Shown here: positions 1 through 7,626 of the stretch, piece by piece | Position numbering within the stretch: position 1 is the first letter of the stretch | How the letters are laid out: the number at the start of each line of letters is the position of its first letter | From: Acidianus sp. HS-5 | GTDB lineage: Archaea; Thermoproteota; Thermoprotei_A; Sulfolobales; Sulfolobaceae | Reading direction: 5' to 3' | NCBI RefSeq assembly: GCF_021655615.1 | Contig: NZ_AP025245.1 | Coordinates: 1,426,001-1,490,000, forward strand | DNA length: 64,000 bases | Position numbers and translations under genes: made by a program | Notes under the pieces: model-generated | Seen by the model: the letters and a program-made list of their open reading frames with translations, nothing else | Told to the model about the DNA's origin: nothing | Database searches by the model: none

Positions 1-1048
1 CTCCGTAAGATAGTGTGTAGAAGTTCCATAGTATTACGCCTAAGCCTATTATCCATTGAAGGACTGGATTTCCTGCCAGCGCTATAGCTACAGTCCAGAA
101 GTTATAAATGAATGTAGGATATGCTGAGATGTTAAAATTGTATCCTGCAACTAAGTCCATTTCTAGGAAAGCTCCAGTAACTAGCAGAAAAGTTAAGAGT
201 GAAGCTATGATTATGTTTAGTTTAGCAACTTTCTCGGCATTCCTGAATTCGGCAGAAACTGAAGGGCCTGCATTAATCCAGGGATATGTATATAGAGCGA
301 ACATTGGTAAAAGAGCTAACGTAGCAAAGATACTGAAATCTGAAGGGAAGAACACTTTGCCCGAAGCTGTAGGTATGCTAAATGCTGAAGTGAAAGGCGC
401 GATTTTAGTAAAGAAGTCGGAAGCGTTTACAGCTATTACTGCTATTCCTAAGATTAGTGTTAATACAGAGAATATTCCTAAGCCTGTAACAAGCTTGTAA
501 CCCCAAGAGGCTTTCCTTATATTTAATGCAATTACTATTCCAAAAAATAGGGCAGAAATTCCGTAGAATGTTAACCTTTGGTCTAATGTAGGTGCACAAT
601 ACGGGTTAACGAAAATGTGGGAAGCCAAGTAAAGAAGTGAAGGATTTCCGTTCAGTTTTCCTATTACGCAAAGTACTGCATTAACTGAAGATGCAGAGAA
701 GAAGGCTATTATTGCAAAGAACGCCGTGCTTTGTATTAAGTAAGACAAAGCTAAAATAGACCCTACACTGCCGTTTATATTCCTAGTTATCCATACGTAA
801 TCTCCCCCAGTTCTTCTAATTTTCAGCGTCATTAATGTGTAGACTATGATCTGAGGGACAGATAGAACGAAAGCAAACACTGAGGCTAACCAAAGAACTC
901 CACCTTGTCCTACATAAGGGGATATTGATTCGAAGAGTGCTTCTCCCGCAGAGAGGTTTCCTAGATTGAGCATTATTGCATCAGTTAATGAAACATCTTT
1001 TAATAATCCCGAACTTTCACGAACGAAAATTTTACTTGAGCTAGCCAT
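1..1048 (-). CDS. APC-family amino acid permease (3' end outside window)
   Basis: This reading frame starts at an ATG at 1048 and is still open at position 1, so only the first 349 codons are present. The predicted protein is a polytopic membrane protein with many hydrophobic helices and little else. The N-terminus reads MASSKIFVRESSGLLKDVS, followed by helices rich in Gly, Ala and Ser, as in amino acid-polyamine-organocation permeases, which import amino acids using ion gradients. A second permease of the same general type lies at 4970-6433. The substrate cannot be told from the sequence. A YAT/Gly-rich first helix and a conserved-looking GGDYVW segment support the family. The identification is good; the C-terminus is unknown. 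Confidence 0.85.
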   Translation of the reverse strand, partial: MASSSKIFVRESSGLLKDVSLTDAIMLNLGNLSAGEALFESISPYVGQGGVLWLASVFAFVLSVPQIIVYTLMTLKIRRTGGDYVWITRNINGSVGSILALSYLIQSTAFFAIIAFFSASSVNAVLCVIGKLNGNPSLLYLASHIFVNPYCAPTLDQRLTFYGISALFFGIVIALNIRKASWGYKLVTGLGIFSVLTLILGIAVIAVNASDFFTKIAPFTSAFSIPTASGKVFFPSDFSIFATLALLPMFALYTYPWINAGPSVSAEFRNAEKVAKLNIIIASLLTFLLVTGAFLEMDLVAGYNFNISAYPTFIYNFWTVAIALAGNPVLQWIIGLGVILWNFYTLSYG

Positions 1049-1126
1049 TAATTAGGCGTTAATAGAAAAACCTAAAAGATTTTCTCCCTAATTTTTTAAA
1101 AAGTATATAAATTATGCAAAACGTAA

Positions 1127-1546
1127 TTATGAAATACTTGCCTTGCTTATAGCTTCAGAAATTATTCTCTCTAACGCGTGTTCTGTGCCTTCTTTAAAGT
1201 GCTTTGCGTTCCAGTTCTCTGCAAATGATAGCAAAAGACTCATTTTAACTTTCCAAGTGGAGGTTATTTCATTATCCTTAACTTCCACTACGTTATAACC
1301 TTTTATAGGTCCAGAGAGGTAAGAGAAAGTAAGCTTTCTATTCTCATCGTCTACAGTAAGTCTTATTTTACCTTTTGAAGGAAATGCAAACCTTATTTTC
1401 CCTTCATAAACTCCTTCTCCCACTTTGTTAAGTTGGAGTTCTCTAGTTCCTTTCCAGTATTTAGGGATAGAATTTATGTCTTTAACTATTTCCCAAACTG
1501 TCAGAGGTGAAGCGTTAAACTTTCTACTTACGCTGAAAGTTATCAT
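1127..1546 (-). CDS. SRPBCC/START-like ligand-binding protein
   Basis: This 139-residue protein has the alternation of a long C-terminal helix and beta strands typical of the SRPBCC (polyketide cyclase/START, Bet v1-like) fold. It opens with ITFSVSRKFNASPLTVWEIV, the usual first strand plus helix of that fold, and ends in a long helix around residues 110-139. Such small proteins bind hydrophobic ligands in a closed cavity; the ligand here is unknown. There is no signal peptide, so it is cytosolic. The gene is divergent from the tiny basic ORF at 1583-1645, with only 36 bases between them. Family assignment is from fold-level pattern only. Confidence 0.75.
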   Translation of the reverse strand: MITFSVSRKFNASPLTVWEIVKDINSIPKYWKGTRELQLNKVGEGVYEGKIRFAFPSKGKIRLTVDDENRKLTFSYLSGPIKGYNVVEVKDNEITSTWKVKMSLLLSFAENWNAKHFKEGTEHALERIISEAISKASIS

Positions 1547-1582
1547 AAAGAATTAAAGCGTTCTGAGAATAAAAACGTATTT

Positions 1583-1645
1583 ATGAGTAAGAAACCTGCA
1601 AGGAAGCAAAGACCCTATAGGAGAATGCATTTTGGTAGAAGATGA
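1583..1645 (+). CDS. Tiny very basic peptide (20 aa), candidate ribosome-associated protein
   Basis: An ATG at 1583 opens 20 codons ending with TGA at 1643-1645. The peptide reads MSKKPARKQRPYRRMHFGRR, with 10 Lys/Arg in 20 residues and no acidic residue. It fills almost exactly the gap between two minus-strand genes (1127-1546 and 1646-1909), which is what a real tiny gene would do. Very small, arginine/lysine-rich proteins are known among archaeal and eukaryotic large-subunit ribosomal proteins (for example eL41), but this one is not recognisably eL41. There is no strong ribosome-binding site; a leaderless transcript is possible. It may be chance, so confidence is modest. Confidence 0.4.
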   Translation: MSKKPARKQRPYRRMHFGRR

Positions 1646-1909
1646 TCAAAAGACGTAACCACAAGCCCTGCACTTATATTTCTTCCCAATTTTTATTACT
1701 ACGGCATTACCGCATCTAGGACATAGATTTAGTGCAACTCCTCCTTTAATTCTTCTCCCGTCTGCAACAATAGTTACTTCCCTATCGTGGGACTTCTTTT
1801 CAGTGAATACTACGTTATCTACTCCTTTCTCTTTATATCCGCACTTTACGCAAACCATATATTCTCCTCTAGGTCTCATGTAAGATCCACATTTTGGGCA
1901 AAACTTCAT
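1646..1909 (-). CDS. Two-zinc-ribbon protein related to TFS / RNA polymerase subunit M
   Basis: The 87-residue protein has two zinc ribbons. The first is CPKCG...CVKCG near the N-terminus, like the N-terminal ribbon of archaeal TFS and Rpb9. The second is CPRCG...CRACG at the extreme C-terminus. In true TFS the second ribbon carries a long hairpin with an Asp-Glu pair that stimulates transcript cleavage; here the two Cys pairs of that ribbon are only about 13 residues apart and no such acidic pair is present, so cleavage activity is not expected. I chose the ATG at 1909 over an upstream GTG at 1924, because an AT-rich TATA-like element lies about 28 nt before the ATG and the Cys motif follows at once (MKFCPKCG). 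Confidence 0.7.
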   Translation of the reverse strand: MKFCPKCGSYMRPRGEYMVCVKCGYKEKGVDNVVFTEKKSHDREVTIVADGRRIKGGVALNLCPRCGNAVVIKIGKKYKCRACGYVF

Positions 1910-2181
1910 GATGAGAATTTTCACAAAATAATATTAAAATCTATATGCAAGAGTAGATAGGAGTAAAAATATGATAATTCGATAAGCTAAAAATGAATTA
2001 TAATCTTCTAGTTTTCGTAATTCTAAGCGTAATTAAGTCTCTTCTCTTAGTACTCATTAGATTCTAACCAGATATTAATACAACTATATAGGAAAATAGT
2101 TGTTTTAATTAATTTGTTTAATATTCAGTTTAAATATCAATTTTTAATTATATTAAACTAAACTAGATATTTAATAAATCT

Positions 2182-2577
2182 TTATCCATGAATAACTTTT
2201 TCTCCTAATTTTTCTCCTAACTTTTCTACATCTTTGTCGAATGATATCACAGATAAATTAAGCCTTTTTGCTACGGCTACTAAGAGTGAATCATTTATTT
2301 CGTTAATATTTAGTGTTATTGCAGTCGTGATGTCTGATTTCAAGATATGTATTATTATACTATTATCTAGGATTTCTTTAACTTTCGAAATTATAGTATC
2401 TTTTGGGATTTTTAATCTTTTAGACACAAGTATAAATTCCACTATAATATTAGGTAAAATTAACATTCTATCTAGATTATCAAGCAATTTTCTACTGATT
2501 TCATGAAATTCAGAATTTTCTAATAGATCATAAATTAAAACATTAGTGTCTACTATTGCCAAATTCTTCCTCTGCAA
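2182..2577 (-). CDS. vapC: PIN-domain ribonuclease toxin, VapC family
   Basis: This is a 131-residue PIN-domain protein. The first strand carries AIVDTNVLIY with the catalytic Asp, and later acidic positions include IIVEFILVSKR (Glu), INDSLLVAVAK (Asp) and VISFDKDVEKL (Asp). VapC toxins cut RNA, often tRNA or rRNA, when freed from the antitoxin. Its 5' end overlaps the 3' end of the antitoxin gene at 2543-2782, the normal arrangement. The reading frame begins with TTG at 2577; a second TTG at 2562 would give a more typical start directly before the catalytic motif. There is a Lys/Glu-rich near-repeat KLGEKLGEK at the C-terminus. Confidence 0.85.
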   Translation of the reverse strand: MQRKNLAIVDTNVLIYDLLENSEFHEISRKLLDNLDRMLILPNIIVEFILVSKRLKIPKDTIISKVKEILDNSIIIHILKSDITTAITLNINEINDSLLVAVAKRLNLSVISFDKDVEKLGEKLGEKVIHG

Positions 2578-2782
2578 GTCTATCTATCTCCTCTGGAGTT
2601 AGCTTCTCTGCGCCTTCAAGTCTTATACTTATGCTCATTCTTACTTTTCCGTTTCTTTTTAATGATTCTTTTAATAACTCATTAATTAACTTGGATATAT
2701 CTTTAGTACCATACTTTTCCAGTGCCAAGTTAAGTATACTTTCATATACATCATCGTCAAGTTGAATGACAACTTCCTTCAT
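2543..2782 (-). CDS. vapB: VapB-type antitoxin
   Basis: The 79-residue protein starts KEVVIQLDDDVYESI, a beta strand followed by helices, as in ribbon-helix-helix DNA-binding antitoxins. The C-terminal part is acidic (LTPEEIDRLAEEEFGN), which usually wraps the toxin active site. It is the upstream gene of a two-gene operon with the PIN toxin at 2182-2577 and overlaps it by 35 bases. Such antitoxins normally repress their own promoter, which should lie just upstream of 2782, although no clear palindrome is visible there. Identification rests on gene order, size and the N-terminal strand. Confidence 0.8.
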   Translation of the reverse strand: MKEVVIQLDDDVYESILNLALEKYGTKDISKLINELLKESLKRNGKVRMSISIRLEGAEKLTPEEIDRLAEEEFGNSRH

Positions 2783-2868
2783 ACAATTAAGATTTAGCTA
2801 GCCGAATATTTAAGTATAACATGAAAGTACTCAGTCTTGGTAAGGAGAAGAGATATTGTATAAGCTAG

Positions 2869-3048
2869 TACTTCCACTTTTACTATTTACTTGACAATTT
2901 TTCAAAATTTAATGAAATAAGTAAGTGTATACTTTTTAATCTTCTCAGCAAGTGTATACTCATAAAGACTGGAAAATATAGGGAATACTATTACGTTGAA
3001 TCGGACAAGGATGAAATAATCAAGGTTAAGGAAATTGTTGAGAAGTAG
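2869..3048 (+). pseudogene. Remnant of a gene, possibly a small winged-helix regulator
   Basis: A frame of about 59 codons is open from just after a TAG at 2866 to a TAG at 3046, without a start codon. Its end reads TGKYREYYYVESDKDEIIKV and then KEIVEK, which looks like the C-terminal wing and tail of a small helix-turn-helix regulator. The 11-bp string AAGTGTATACT occurs twice, near 2922 and 2951, in the same frame, as if part of the segment had been duplicated. No promoter or start is visible, so this is most likely a decayed gene end. The family is a guess. Confidence 0.35.
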
Positions 3049-3522
3049 GCTAAGGACCGTAAACCTTCTTATGAGATCTCATCTTCCAAACACTCGGTTT
3101 TTGAATCTACGCTATAAAGTATCCTTATATTGCTCGTAACTTCTATTGAGAATGTGAGGTTACGTATTTATCATTACTTGACCTGAAAAGAATTATCTAG
3201 TATTAGTAATACATTATCCAGAATAACAAATTTATCAATTCGTCTGGCATTCCACCAGTTCTTCTAAACAGTTTTCTTATTGAACATAAACCTAGTATTC
3301 CACTTTTCATAGACTGTAAGATAAGGAGAAGACATATTAAAAAATCTTTCTTATTTAGATTAATATTATATTGAAAATAATAGTTATTATGCTATTTATT
3401 TCTTCCATGAGTGTAGTAGATGAGCTTTGCGTAATTGATCTGAGCTTTCTCAAAGTATGTAGCTTTCAAATAATCTGAAGATTAAGGAAAAGGAATAAAA
3501 AAGTTGAAGCACTTTTAGGAAT
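3049..3522. other. Intergenic region without recognised gene
   Basis: About 470 bases of AT-rich sequence between the remnant above and the DUF302 gene. I see no reading frame with coding character, no RNA gene and no strong repeat. The last 40 bases before 3523 probably hold the DUF302 promoter (an AT-rich stretch around 3490-3505). Confidence 0.5.
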
Positions 3523-3888
3523 ATGATAATTAAAGAATGTAGATTTAATTTTGATGAATGTGAGAAGATTTTAAAGAATAAAATAAAGGAAATTGGGGAG
3601 ATATTTGCTGAAATAGATCACTCAAAAAACGCGAAAAATGTCGGGATATCTCTACCTAAGGATAAGGTTATAATATTCGGTAACCCTAAGGTAGGAACTT
3701 TACTAATGGAGCAGAATATAGAAGTAAGTATAGATTTACCTCTTAGGGTAGCAATTTGGGAGAAAGACGGAAAAACATTTGTGGAAGCAAGAATGCCTAG
3801 TGAAATTGCAAGAGAATATGGTATTACACATGAGATAATCAAGAAAATGGATGAGGCAGTGAATTACGTCATTAGTTCAGTGACGTAG
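3523..3888 (+). CDS. DUF302 family protein
   Basis: The 121-residue protein has the DUF302 signature segment IIFGNPKVGTLLMEQN near residues 50-65, followed by a strand IDLPLRVAIWEKDGKTFVEA and a C-terminal helix. DUF302 proteins are small alpha/beta proteins of unknown biochemical role, widespread in bacteria and archaea and often found next to redox or sulfur genes. There is no signal peptide, so it is probably cytosolic. It stands alone between non-coding stretches. Family assignment is good; function is unknown. Confidence 0.8.
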   Translation: MIIKECRFNFDECEKILKNKIKEIGEIFAEIDHSKNAKNVGISLPKDKVIIFGNPKVGTLLMEQNIEVSIDLPLRVAIWEKDGKTFVEARMPSEIAREYGITHEIIKKMDEAVNYVISSVT

Positions 3889-4072
3889 CAGACGTTTTAA
3901 ACTGCAGAATTAACAATTAACTCATTTATCCTGCTTTTATTTAACCAGAGTTTCTATAGTCTCTCCTTCTTTTGTCAATATCAAGTAAAATTTCCTTTAT
4001 AATTTAGTAAAATGAACTTTACATAGAGATTTTTAAGTGTAAATTTGCTTTAGGTCATTTATAACGTTCGGA

Positions 4073-4216
4073 ATGAGATTCTTTACTGCAATAATAGTTG
4101 TAGGATATGTAATACAATATTTTAGTCCTTTACTATCAGTGTCTATAGTAATAGGAGTATCAACTCCAATTCTTATCTTTCTAACCTTAAAGACTAAAAA
4201 TTTAACGAATAACTGA
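4073..4216 (+). CDS. Small two-helix membrane protein (47 aa)
   Basis: An ATG at 4073 opens 47 codons ending in TGA at 4214-4216. The product is almost wholly hydrophobic, with two predicted membrane helices (about residues 3-17 and 19-41) joined by a short turn containing YFSPLL, and ends with a short polar tail KTKNLTNN. A TATA-like TTTTTAAG lies about 35 nt upstream. The 3' end overlaps the convergent PaREP1 gene at 4194-4604 by 23 bases. The sequence character looks coding, but nothing about the function can be said. Confidence 0.45.
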   Translation: MRFFTAIIVVGYVIQYFSPLLSVSIVIGVSTPILIFLTLKTKNLTNN

Positions 4217-4604
4217 TAAAAGAATATGAGAATTCGAAATTCCTTTTGAGATATAGTAATTTCACGATCTTTTCCACATCTGACTTGAGAAAATTTACAC
4301 TCTCTTGGCTTAGAGCAACTTCATGAAAACCTTCCACGTGCAATATCCAGGCTGATTTCCAAAGTGACTTTATACCCGGATATATTCTCTCAAGCTCATC
4401 TAATGCATCAAAGTACATTTTTGAATTCCAATGCCCAAGGCTTTTGACCTTAAGAACGGTTTTTATTGAATTCCTAAACGAAAGTATTTTTATTACTTCT
4501 TCTGCAACTTTATAATACTTCTCTGAAGTTTGAATTAAGTCACCTTTCATCAGTAGTTCGTCAGCTTCTCTCAATAACTTTTCTATTGAATCTTTCGTCA
4601 GCAA
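4194..4604 (-). CDS. PaREP1 family protein
   Basis: This 136-residue all-helical protein contains the PaREP1 core DELLMKGDLIQTSEKYYKVA near residues 15-34, very similar to the same region of its upstream neighbour (4561-4938). PaREP1 proteins are a family expanded in Pyrobaculum and Sulfolobales, with a fold resembling HEPN-type helical bundles; their role is unknown. The gene overlaps its neighbour by 44 bases, and the two appear to be a tandem duplication that has since diverged. The C-terminal half differs strongly from that of the neighbour. Confidence 0.7.
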   Translation of the reverse strand: MLTKDSIEKLLREADELLMKGDLIQTSEKYYKVAEEVIKILSFRNSIKTVLKVKSLGHWNSKMYFDALDELERIYPGIKSLWKSAWILHVEGFHEVALSQESVNFLKSDVEKIVKLLYLKRNFEFSYSFISYSLNF

Positions 4605-4938
4605 TCTGGACTAATTTAGCTATACTTTCCCTATATTCTTTTACTTGTTGGGCATCTAGGTTTACTGTTATTAATGCAATTGCTGACCCCCAACTTTCAA
4701 TTACCCACTTACCAAGAATTTCTGACAATTTAAATACAGCCTTATTGATTATTTCTGTATTCCAATCCTTATTTCTGACCTCAGAAATTATATCATCTAA
4801 AAGAATACCAGAAAGTATTTTTATTGCTTCTTCTGCAGCTTTATAATACTTCTCTGACGCCTGCGATAGGTCACTCCTCTTTAGAAATTCATCTCCCTCT
4901 TCTAGGTAAACGTCTGCAGATGTTTTTAGGATTTGCAT
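4561..4938 (-). CDS. PaREP1 family protein
   Basis: This 125-residue helical protein has the PaREP1 core YLEEGDEFLKRSDLSQASEK near residues 11-30 followed by YYKAAEEAIKILS. It shares this segment with the gene immediately downstream (4194-4604), which suggests a local duplication. Both are transcribed from the same strand and overlap. Further PaREP1-like genes occur at 61381-61872 and as a fragment at 59245-59414. The molecular role is not known; helical-bundle proteins of this kind may act as partners of nucleotidyltransferases, but none is next to this pair. Confidence 0.75.
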   Translation of the reverse strand: MQILKTSADVYLEEGDEFLKRSDLSQASEKYYKAAEEAIKILSGILLDDIISEVRNKDWNTEIINKAVFKLSEILGKWVIESWGSAIALITVNLDAQQVKEYRESIAKLVQIADERFNRKVIERS

Positions 4939-4969
4939 TTACTCTAATCTTTTTCTCCTCTTTTTTAAA

Positions 4970-6433
4970 TTATTCAGGCGGTATTTCCTTATATATTAAA
5001 GAGAGTTTTATTCCCTGTTTACTCCTAACCTTTTGAGATATTACGTACGTCACTGCACCGGTAATTGGCGGAATGAAAATTGAAATTATATCAAACGCAA
5101 AATTGCCTTCAAAGATCACTCCTCCGAATGTGGAATTAATTACTCCATAATATAATGTTATGAATACTACTGCGGAAAGTGCAAGTACTGAAGAGAGTGA
5201 GGTGTAAAGTATTCTCTTGTCCAACTTGTAAAACTTTATTGATGCAATAGCAACTATCAAGTAATTCCATATAACGAACCAAAGACCATCAATTGCAAAG
5301 CTTATTGAGTATCCCAGGTATACTTCAACGTAGTTGAACACCATTGATACTAGGAAAGAAAACAAGAGGGCATTAAAAGGAACTCCTTTCTTAACATCAG
5401 CTAAAAACGATGGCAATAACCTATCAAAAGATAATGAGAACAAAATCCTTGCCGACGCTCCTACATTTATCATTGCGTAAAGTAAATACCAACTTAGTGC
5501 CGTTATGAATATTAGTACTACTACTGCGGGGTAATGAATGAAAGGTAATGATCCAAATGAAAGGAGTGATGAAGTAGAAATTGGCAAATTCCAACCCGAA
5601 ATAACTGCTGATACATAATTTTCCCTTCCTATTCCTATTTTTAGAGAAAGTATCAAAAGCAGGGCAAAAATTGTAGCAGTTACGTAAGATAATAAATATC
5701 CTGCTAGGAAGCTTTTCCTACTCTTCTTTATTTCACCTGCAAAGAATGAAGGAGCATTAGCAAATGCAAACATTGATAGTACAAAAATAGATGATAATGC
5801 TAAAGTTTGGGTACTGAACTTAGGATCTAGACTAACTTCGGAAGGACGGAAGGTAAGTAGACCATAAATCATTATTACAGTACCAATTATCTGTAGGAAT
5901 GTCAAGTAACGGAAAGTTCTAGCGTAATGCCTTTCAGATGATGAAAGTAGGAAAGTTACTAGCACGATAAGTGTAGTTGTGGCAAATAACTCTACAGGAG
6001 AAGAGAGTATGGAATTTGCAAAGTTAATCAATACCTCATCACCGAGGCTATAGCCTATTGCTTGTAACCCCGGTACTATTACCATTATGACTTCAAGCAT
6101 TGCTAAAACTGGAAATCCCATCATGAAAGACATTAACAGTGACATTCCTAATACACTCCCTGCAAAAGGGCCGAAAGCTCTAGAAACGTAAACGTAATCT
6201 CCTGCAGATCTAGAGATTATTGAATTTAATAAATAATAATTAAGTACAAGTGGAATCATTAATACTGCTCCAAGGATTACTGAGAGTATCCAACTAGACT
6301 CTGGAAGGAAGGCTGAGACGAACAACGGATAAGATACTCCTGCTGCAGGTCCTAAGAACGAGAAGTTTAATGCGAATGCGTCTAAAGCTCCAAACTCCTT
6401 TACGAGTCCAGTAGAATCTCTTAGGAACTTCAT
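4970..6433 (-). CDS. APC-family amino acid permease
   Basis: The 487-residue protein has about 12 predicted membrane helices. The N-terminus LVKEFGALDAFALNFSFLGP is characteristic of the APC superfamily: a short cytoplasmic stretch followed by the broken first helix. A later segment NAPSFFAGEIKKSRKSF matches the conserved loop after helix 6 of these permeases. It should import or exchange amino acids across the cytoplasmic membrane; the specificity is unknown. The start at 6433 is supported by a TATA-like CTTTTAAG about 27-35 nt upstream. A strongly palindromic AT-rich region lies between it and the divergent gene at 6650. Confidence 0.88.
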   Translation of the reverse strand: MKFLRDSTGLVKEFGALDAFALNFSFLGPAAGVSYPLFVSAFLPESSWILSVILGAVLMIPLVLNYYLLNSIISRSAGDYVYVSRAFGPFAGSVLGMSLLMSFMMGFPVLAMLEVIMVIVPGLQAIGYSLGDEVLINFANSILSSPVELFATTTLIVLVTFLLSSSERHYARTFRYLTFLQIIGTVIMIYGLLTFRPSEVSLDPKFSTQTLALSSIFVLSMFAFANAPSFFAGEIKKSRKSFLAGYLLSYVTATIFALLLILSLKIGIGRENYVSAVISGWNLPISTSSLLSFGSLPFIHYPAVVVLIFITALSWYLLYAMINVGASARILFSLSFDRLLPSFLADVKKGVPFNALLFSFLVSMVFNYVEVYLGYSISFAIDGLWFVIWNYLIVAIASIKFYKLDKRILYTSLSSVLALSAVVFITLYYGVINSTFGGVIFEGNFAFDIISIFIPPITGAVTYVISQKVRSKQGIKLSLIYKEIPPE

Positions 6434-6532
6434 AGGCTTAAGTTAAAATTCCTCCTTAAAAGATTAGAGTACTTTAGATATGTTAAAAACGATTTCTTTT
6501 ACTTACTCATAGTTAGTAGCCTATCTGATTTC

Positions 6533-6592
6533 TATATATTTCTATATAGTTTATATAACTTATATATAGAAATATATACATAATGTACATTA
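6533..6592. promoter_or_regulatory. Inverted repeat plus palindrome in a divergent promoter region
   Basis: TATATATTTCTATATA at 6533-6548 is repeated as its exact inverse TATATAGAAATATATA at 6563-6578, separated by 14 bases. Directly after it, TAATGTACATTA at 6581-6592 is a perfect 12-bp palindrome. Together they sit between the permease (start 6433) and the gene at 6650. They could be binding sites for a dimeric regulator of the divergent genes; low-complexity AT DNA makes chance symmetry more likely than usual. Confidence 0.45.
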
Positions 6593-6649
6593 TATATTCA
6601 GAAGTTTTCATAACAAAAGCTTAAATTCATTAGTGAGAAAATTGATATT

Positions 6650-7105
6650 ATGGCTGGCAAGTTTTTATTCATAACTAAAGATAAGAAATTTTTATATGAT
6701 GGAAAAGTGAGGGAAATTAAGAAGGAACTTCAGGACTTAGATGGAGTGGAAATTAGGTTCGCCAGGCCAATGATTGTATATGACCTAGAAAATGTTAATT
6801 TGAGGTATTTCGTGAAAAATTATGGCCAGCTAGTGGTTGGAGACTATACAGTTCTAGACCTGGTTGATTTACTTGAGGAGAATAATTTCATTCTATTTGT
6901 TGATCATAAGAAGAAAGTTATTGAAGTCCTTGTTCAAGATAAAGGGATTATTACTTTACCTTACTCTACGTTGGATTTCCTTAGATATTTATTAGCAAAA
7001 ACTTCCAGAGGAGTCCTATTGGAGAACGCTACTTTCGACATTATTGCTGAGGATCAAAGTTCTCATATCGAACCAAAACACAAGTTAAGATTTAAAATAT
7101 TTTAA
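6650..7105 (+). CDS. Conserved hypothetical protein (151 aa)
   Basis: I do not recognise this protein. It is an alpha/beta soluble protein without signal peptide or membrane helix. It opens with MAGKFLFITKDKKFLYDGKV and has a hydrophobic beta segment VVGDYTVLDLVDLLEENN in the middle. The next gene, 13 bases downstream on the same strand, encodes a zinc-finger protein, so the two are probably co-transcribed and may work together. Codon use and the start (ATG with an AT-rich region about 25 nt upstream) look normal for the window. Confidence 0.7.
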   Translation: MAGKFLFITKDKKFLYDGKVREIKKELQDLDGVEIRFARPMIVYDLENVNLRYFVKNYGQLVVGDYTVLDLVDLLEENNFILFVDHKKKVIEVLVQDKGIITLPYSTLDFLRYLLAKTSRGVLLENATFDIIAEDQSSHIEPKHKLRFKIF

Positions 7106-7118
7106 TCAAAAATAGCAT

Positions 7119-7625
7119 ATGGCAAATTTGACGCTCTTCAAGGCTCTTCTGCTTATTGGTTTCGAGAAAGTTGCACCTCGAACTCTAAAGCGGGGAAACG
7201 TAACTATTACGGTAACTTTCGTGCCTAATGTAAGGTGGATAATTAGATTACCTCACGTAACTTACGAACTTTCTACGCAAAAGGATGTTTTGCATAAGCT
7301 TGTTCACGAAGGAATAGTTTCCAGGAAAGAGCTAGAATATTTAGCCTCTATCGGATTGGAAATAGCAAAACAGGAAATAGTGCAAAGCGAGGAAATAACT
7401 ACTGGAAGCCTTATTGACGTGAGGAGGGCTTTCATAACTCAAGTTATAATGCCCAGGTTAGAGTCAGTATTAAGGTCTAATGGAATGAAGTGTCCAGTAT
7501 GCGGAAAAAGGTTTAGGAGTGTTACGGAGTTTTACAATCACTTAAATGTTACTGAAGTAAGATCTGAGGAACATAAGAAAATTCTTGAAGGAATATATGA
7601 GGAAGTTACTGGGATTAAGCCGTGA
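7119..7625 (+). CDS. Zinc-finger protein of unknown function (168 aa)
   Basis: The C-terminal part contains a classical C2H2-like finger: CPVCGKRFRSVTEFYNHLNV followed by a His about 10 residues later (EEHKK). The N-terminal 110 residues form a mixed alpha/beta region with LPHVTYELSTQKDVLHKLVH and no recognised domain. A single C2H2 finger at the end suggests nucleic-acid or protein binding. It follows the gene at 6650-7105 closely and probably shares its transcript. It converges with the GH1 gene, the two stop codons being one base apart. Confidence 0.7.
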   Translation: MANLTLFKALLLIGFEKVAPRTLKRGNVTITVTFVPNVRWIIRLPHVTYELSTQKDVLHKLVHEGIVSRKELEYLASIGLEIAKQEIVQSEEITTGSLIDVRRAFITQVIMPRLESVLRSNGMKCPVCGKRFRSVTEFYNHLNVTEVRSEEHKKILEGIYEEVTGIKP

Positions 7626-7626
7626 A

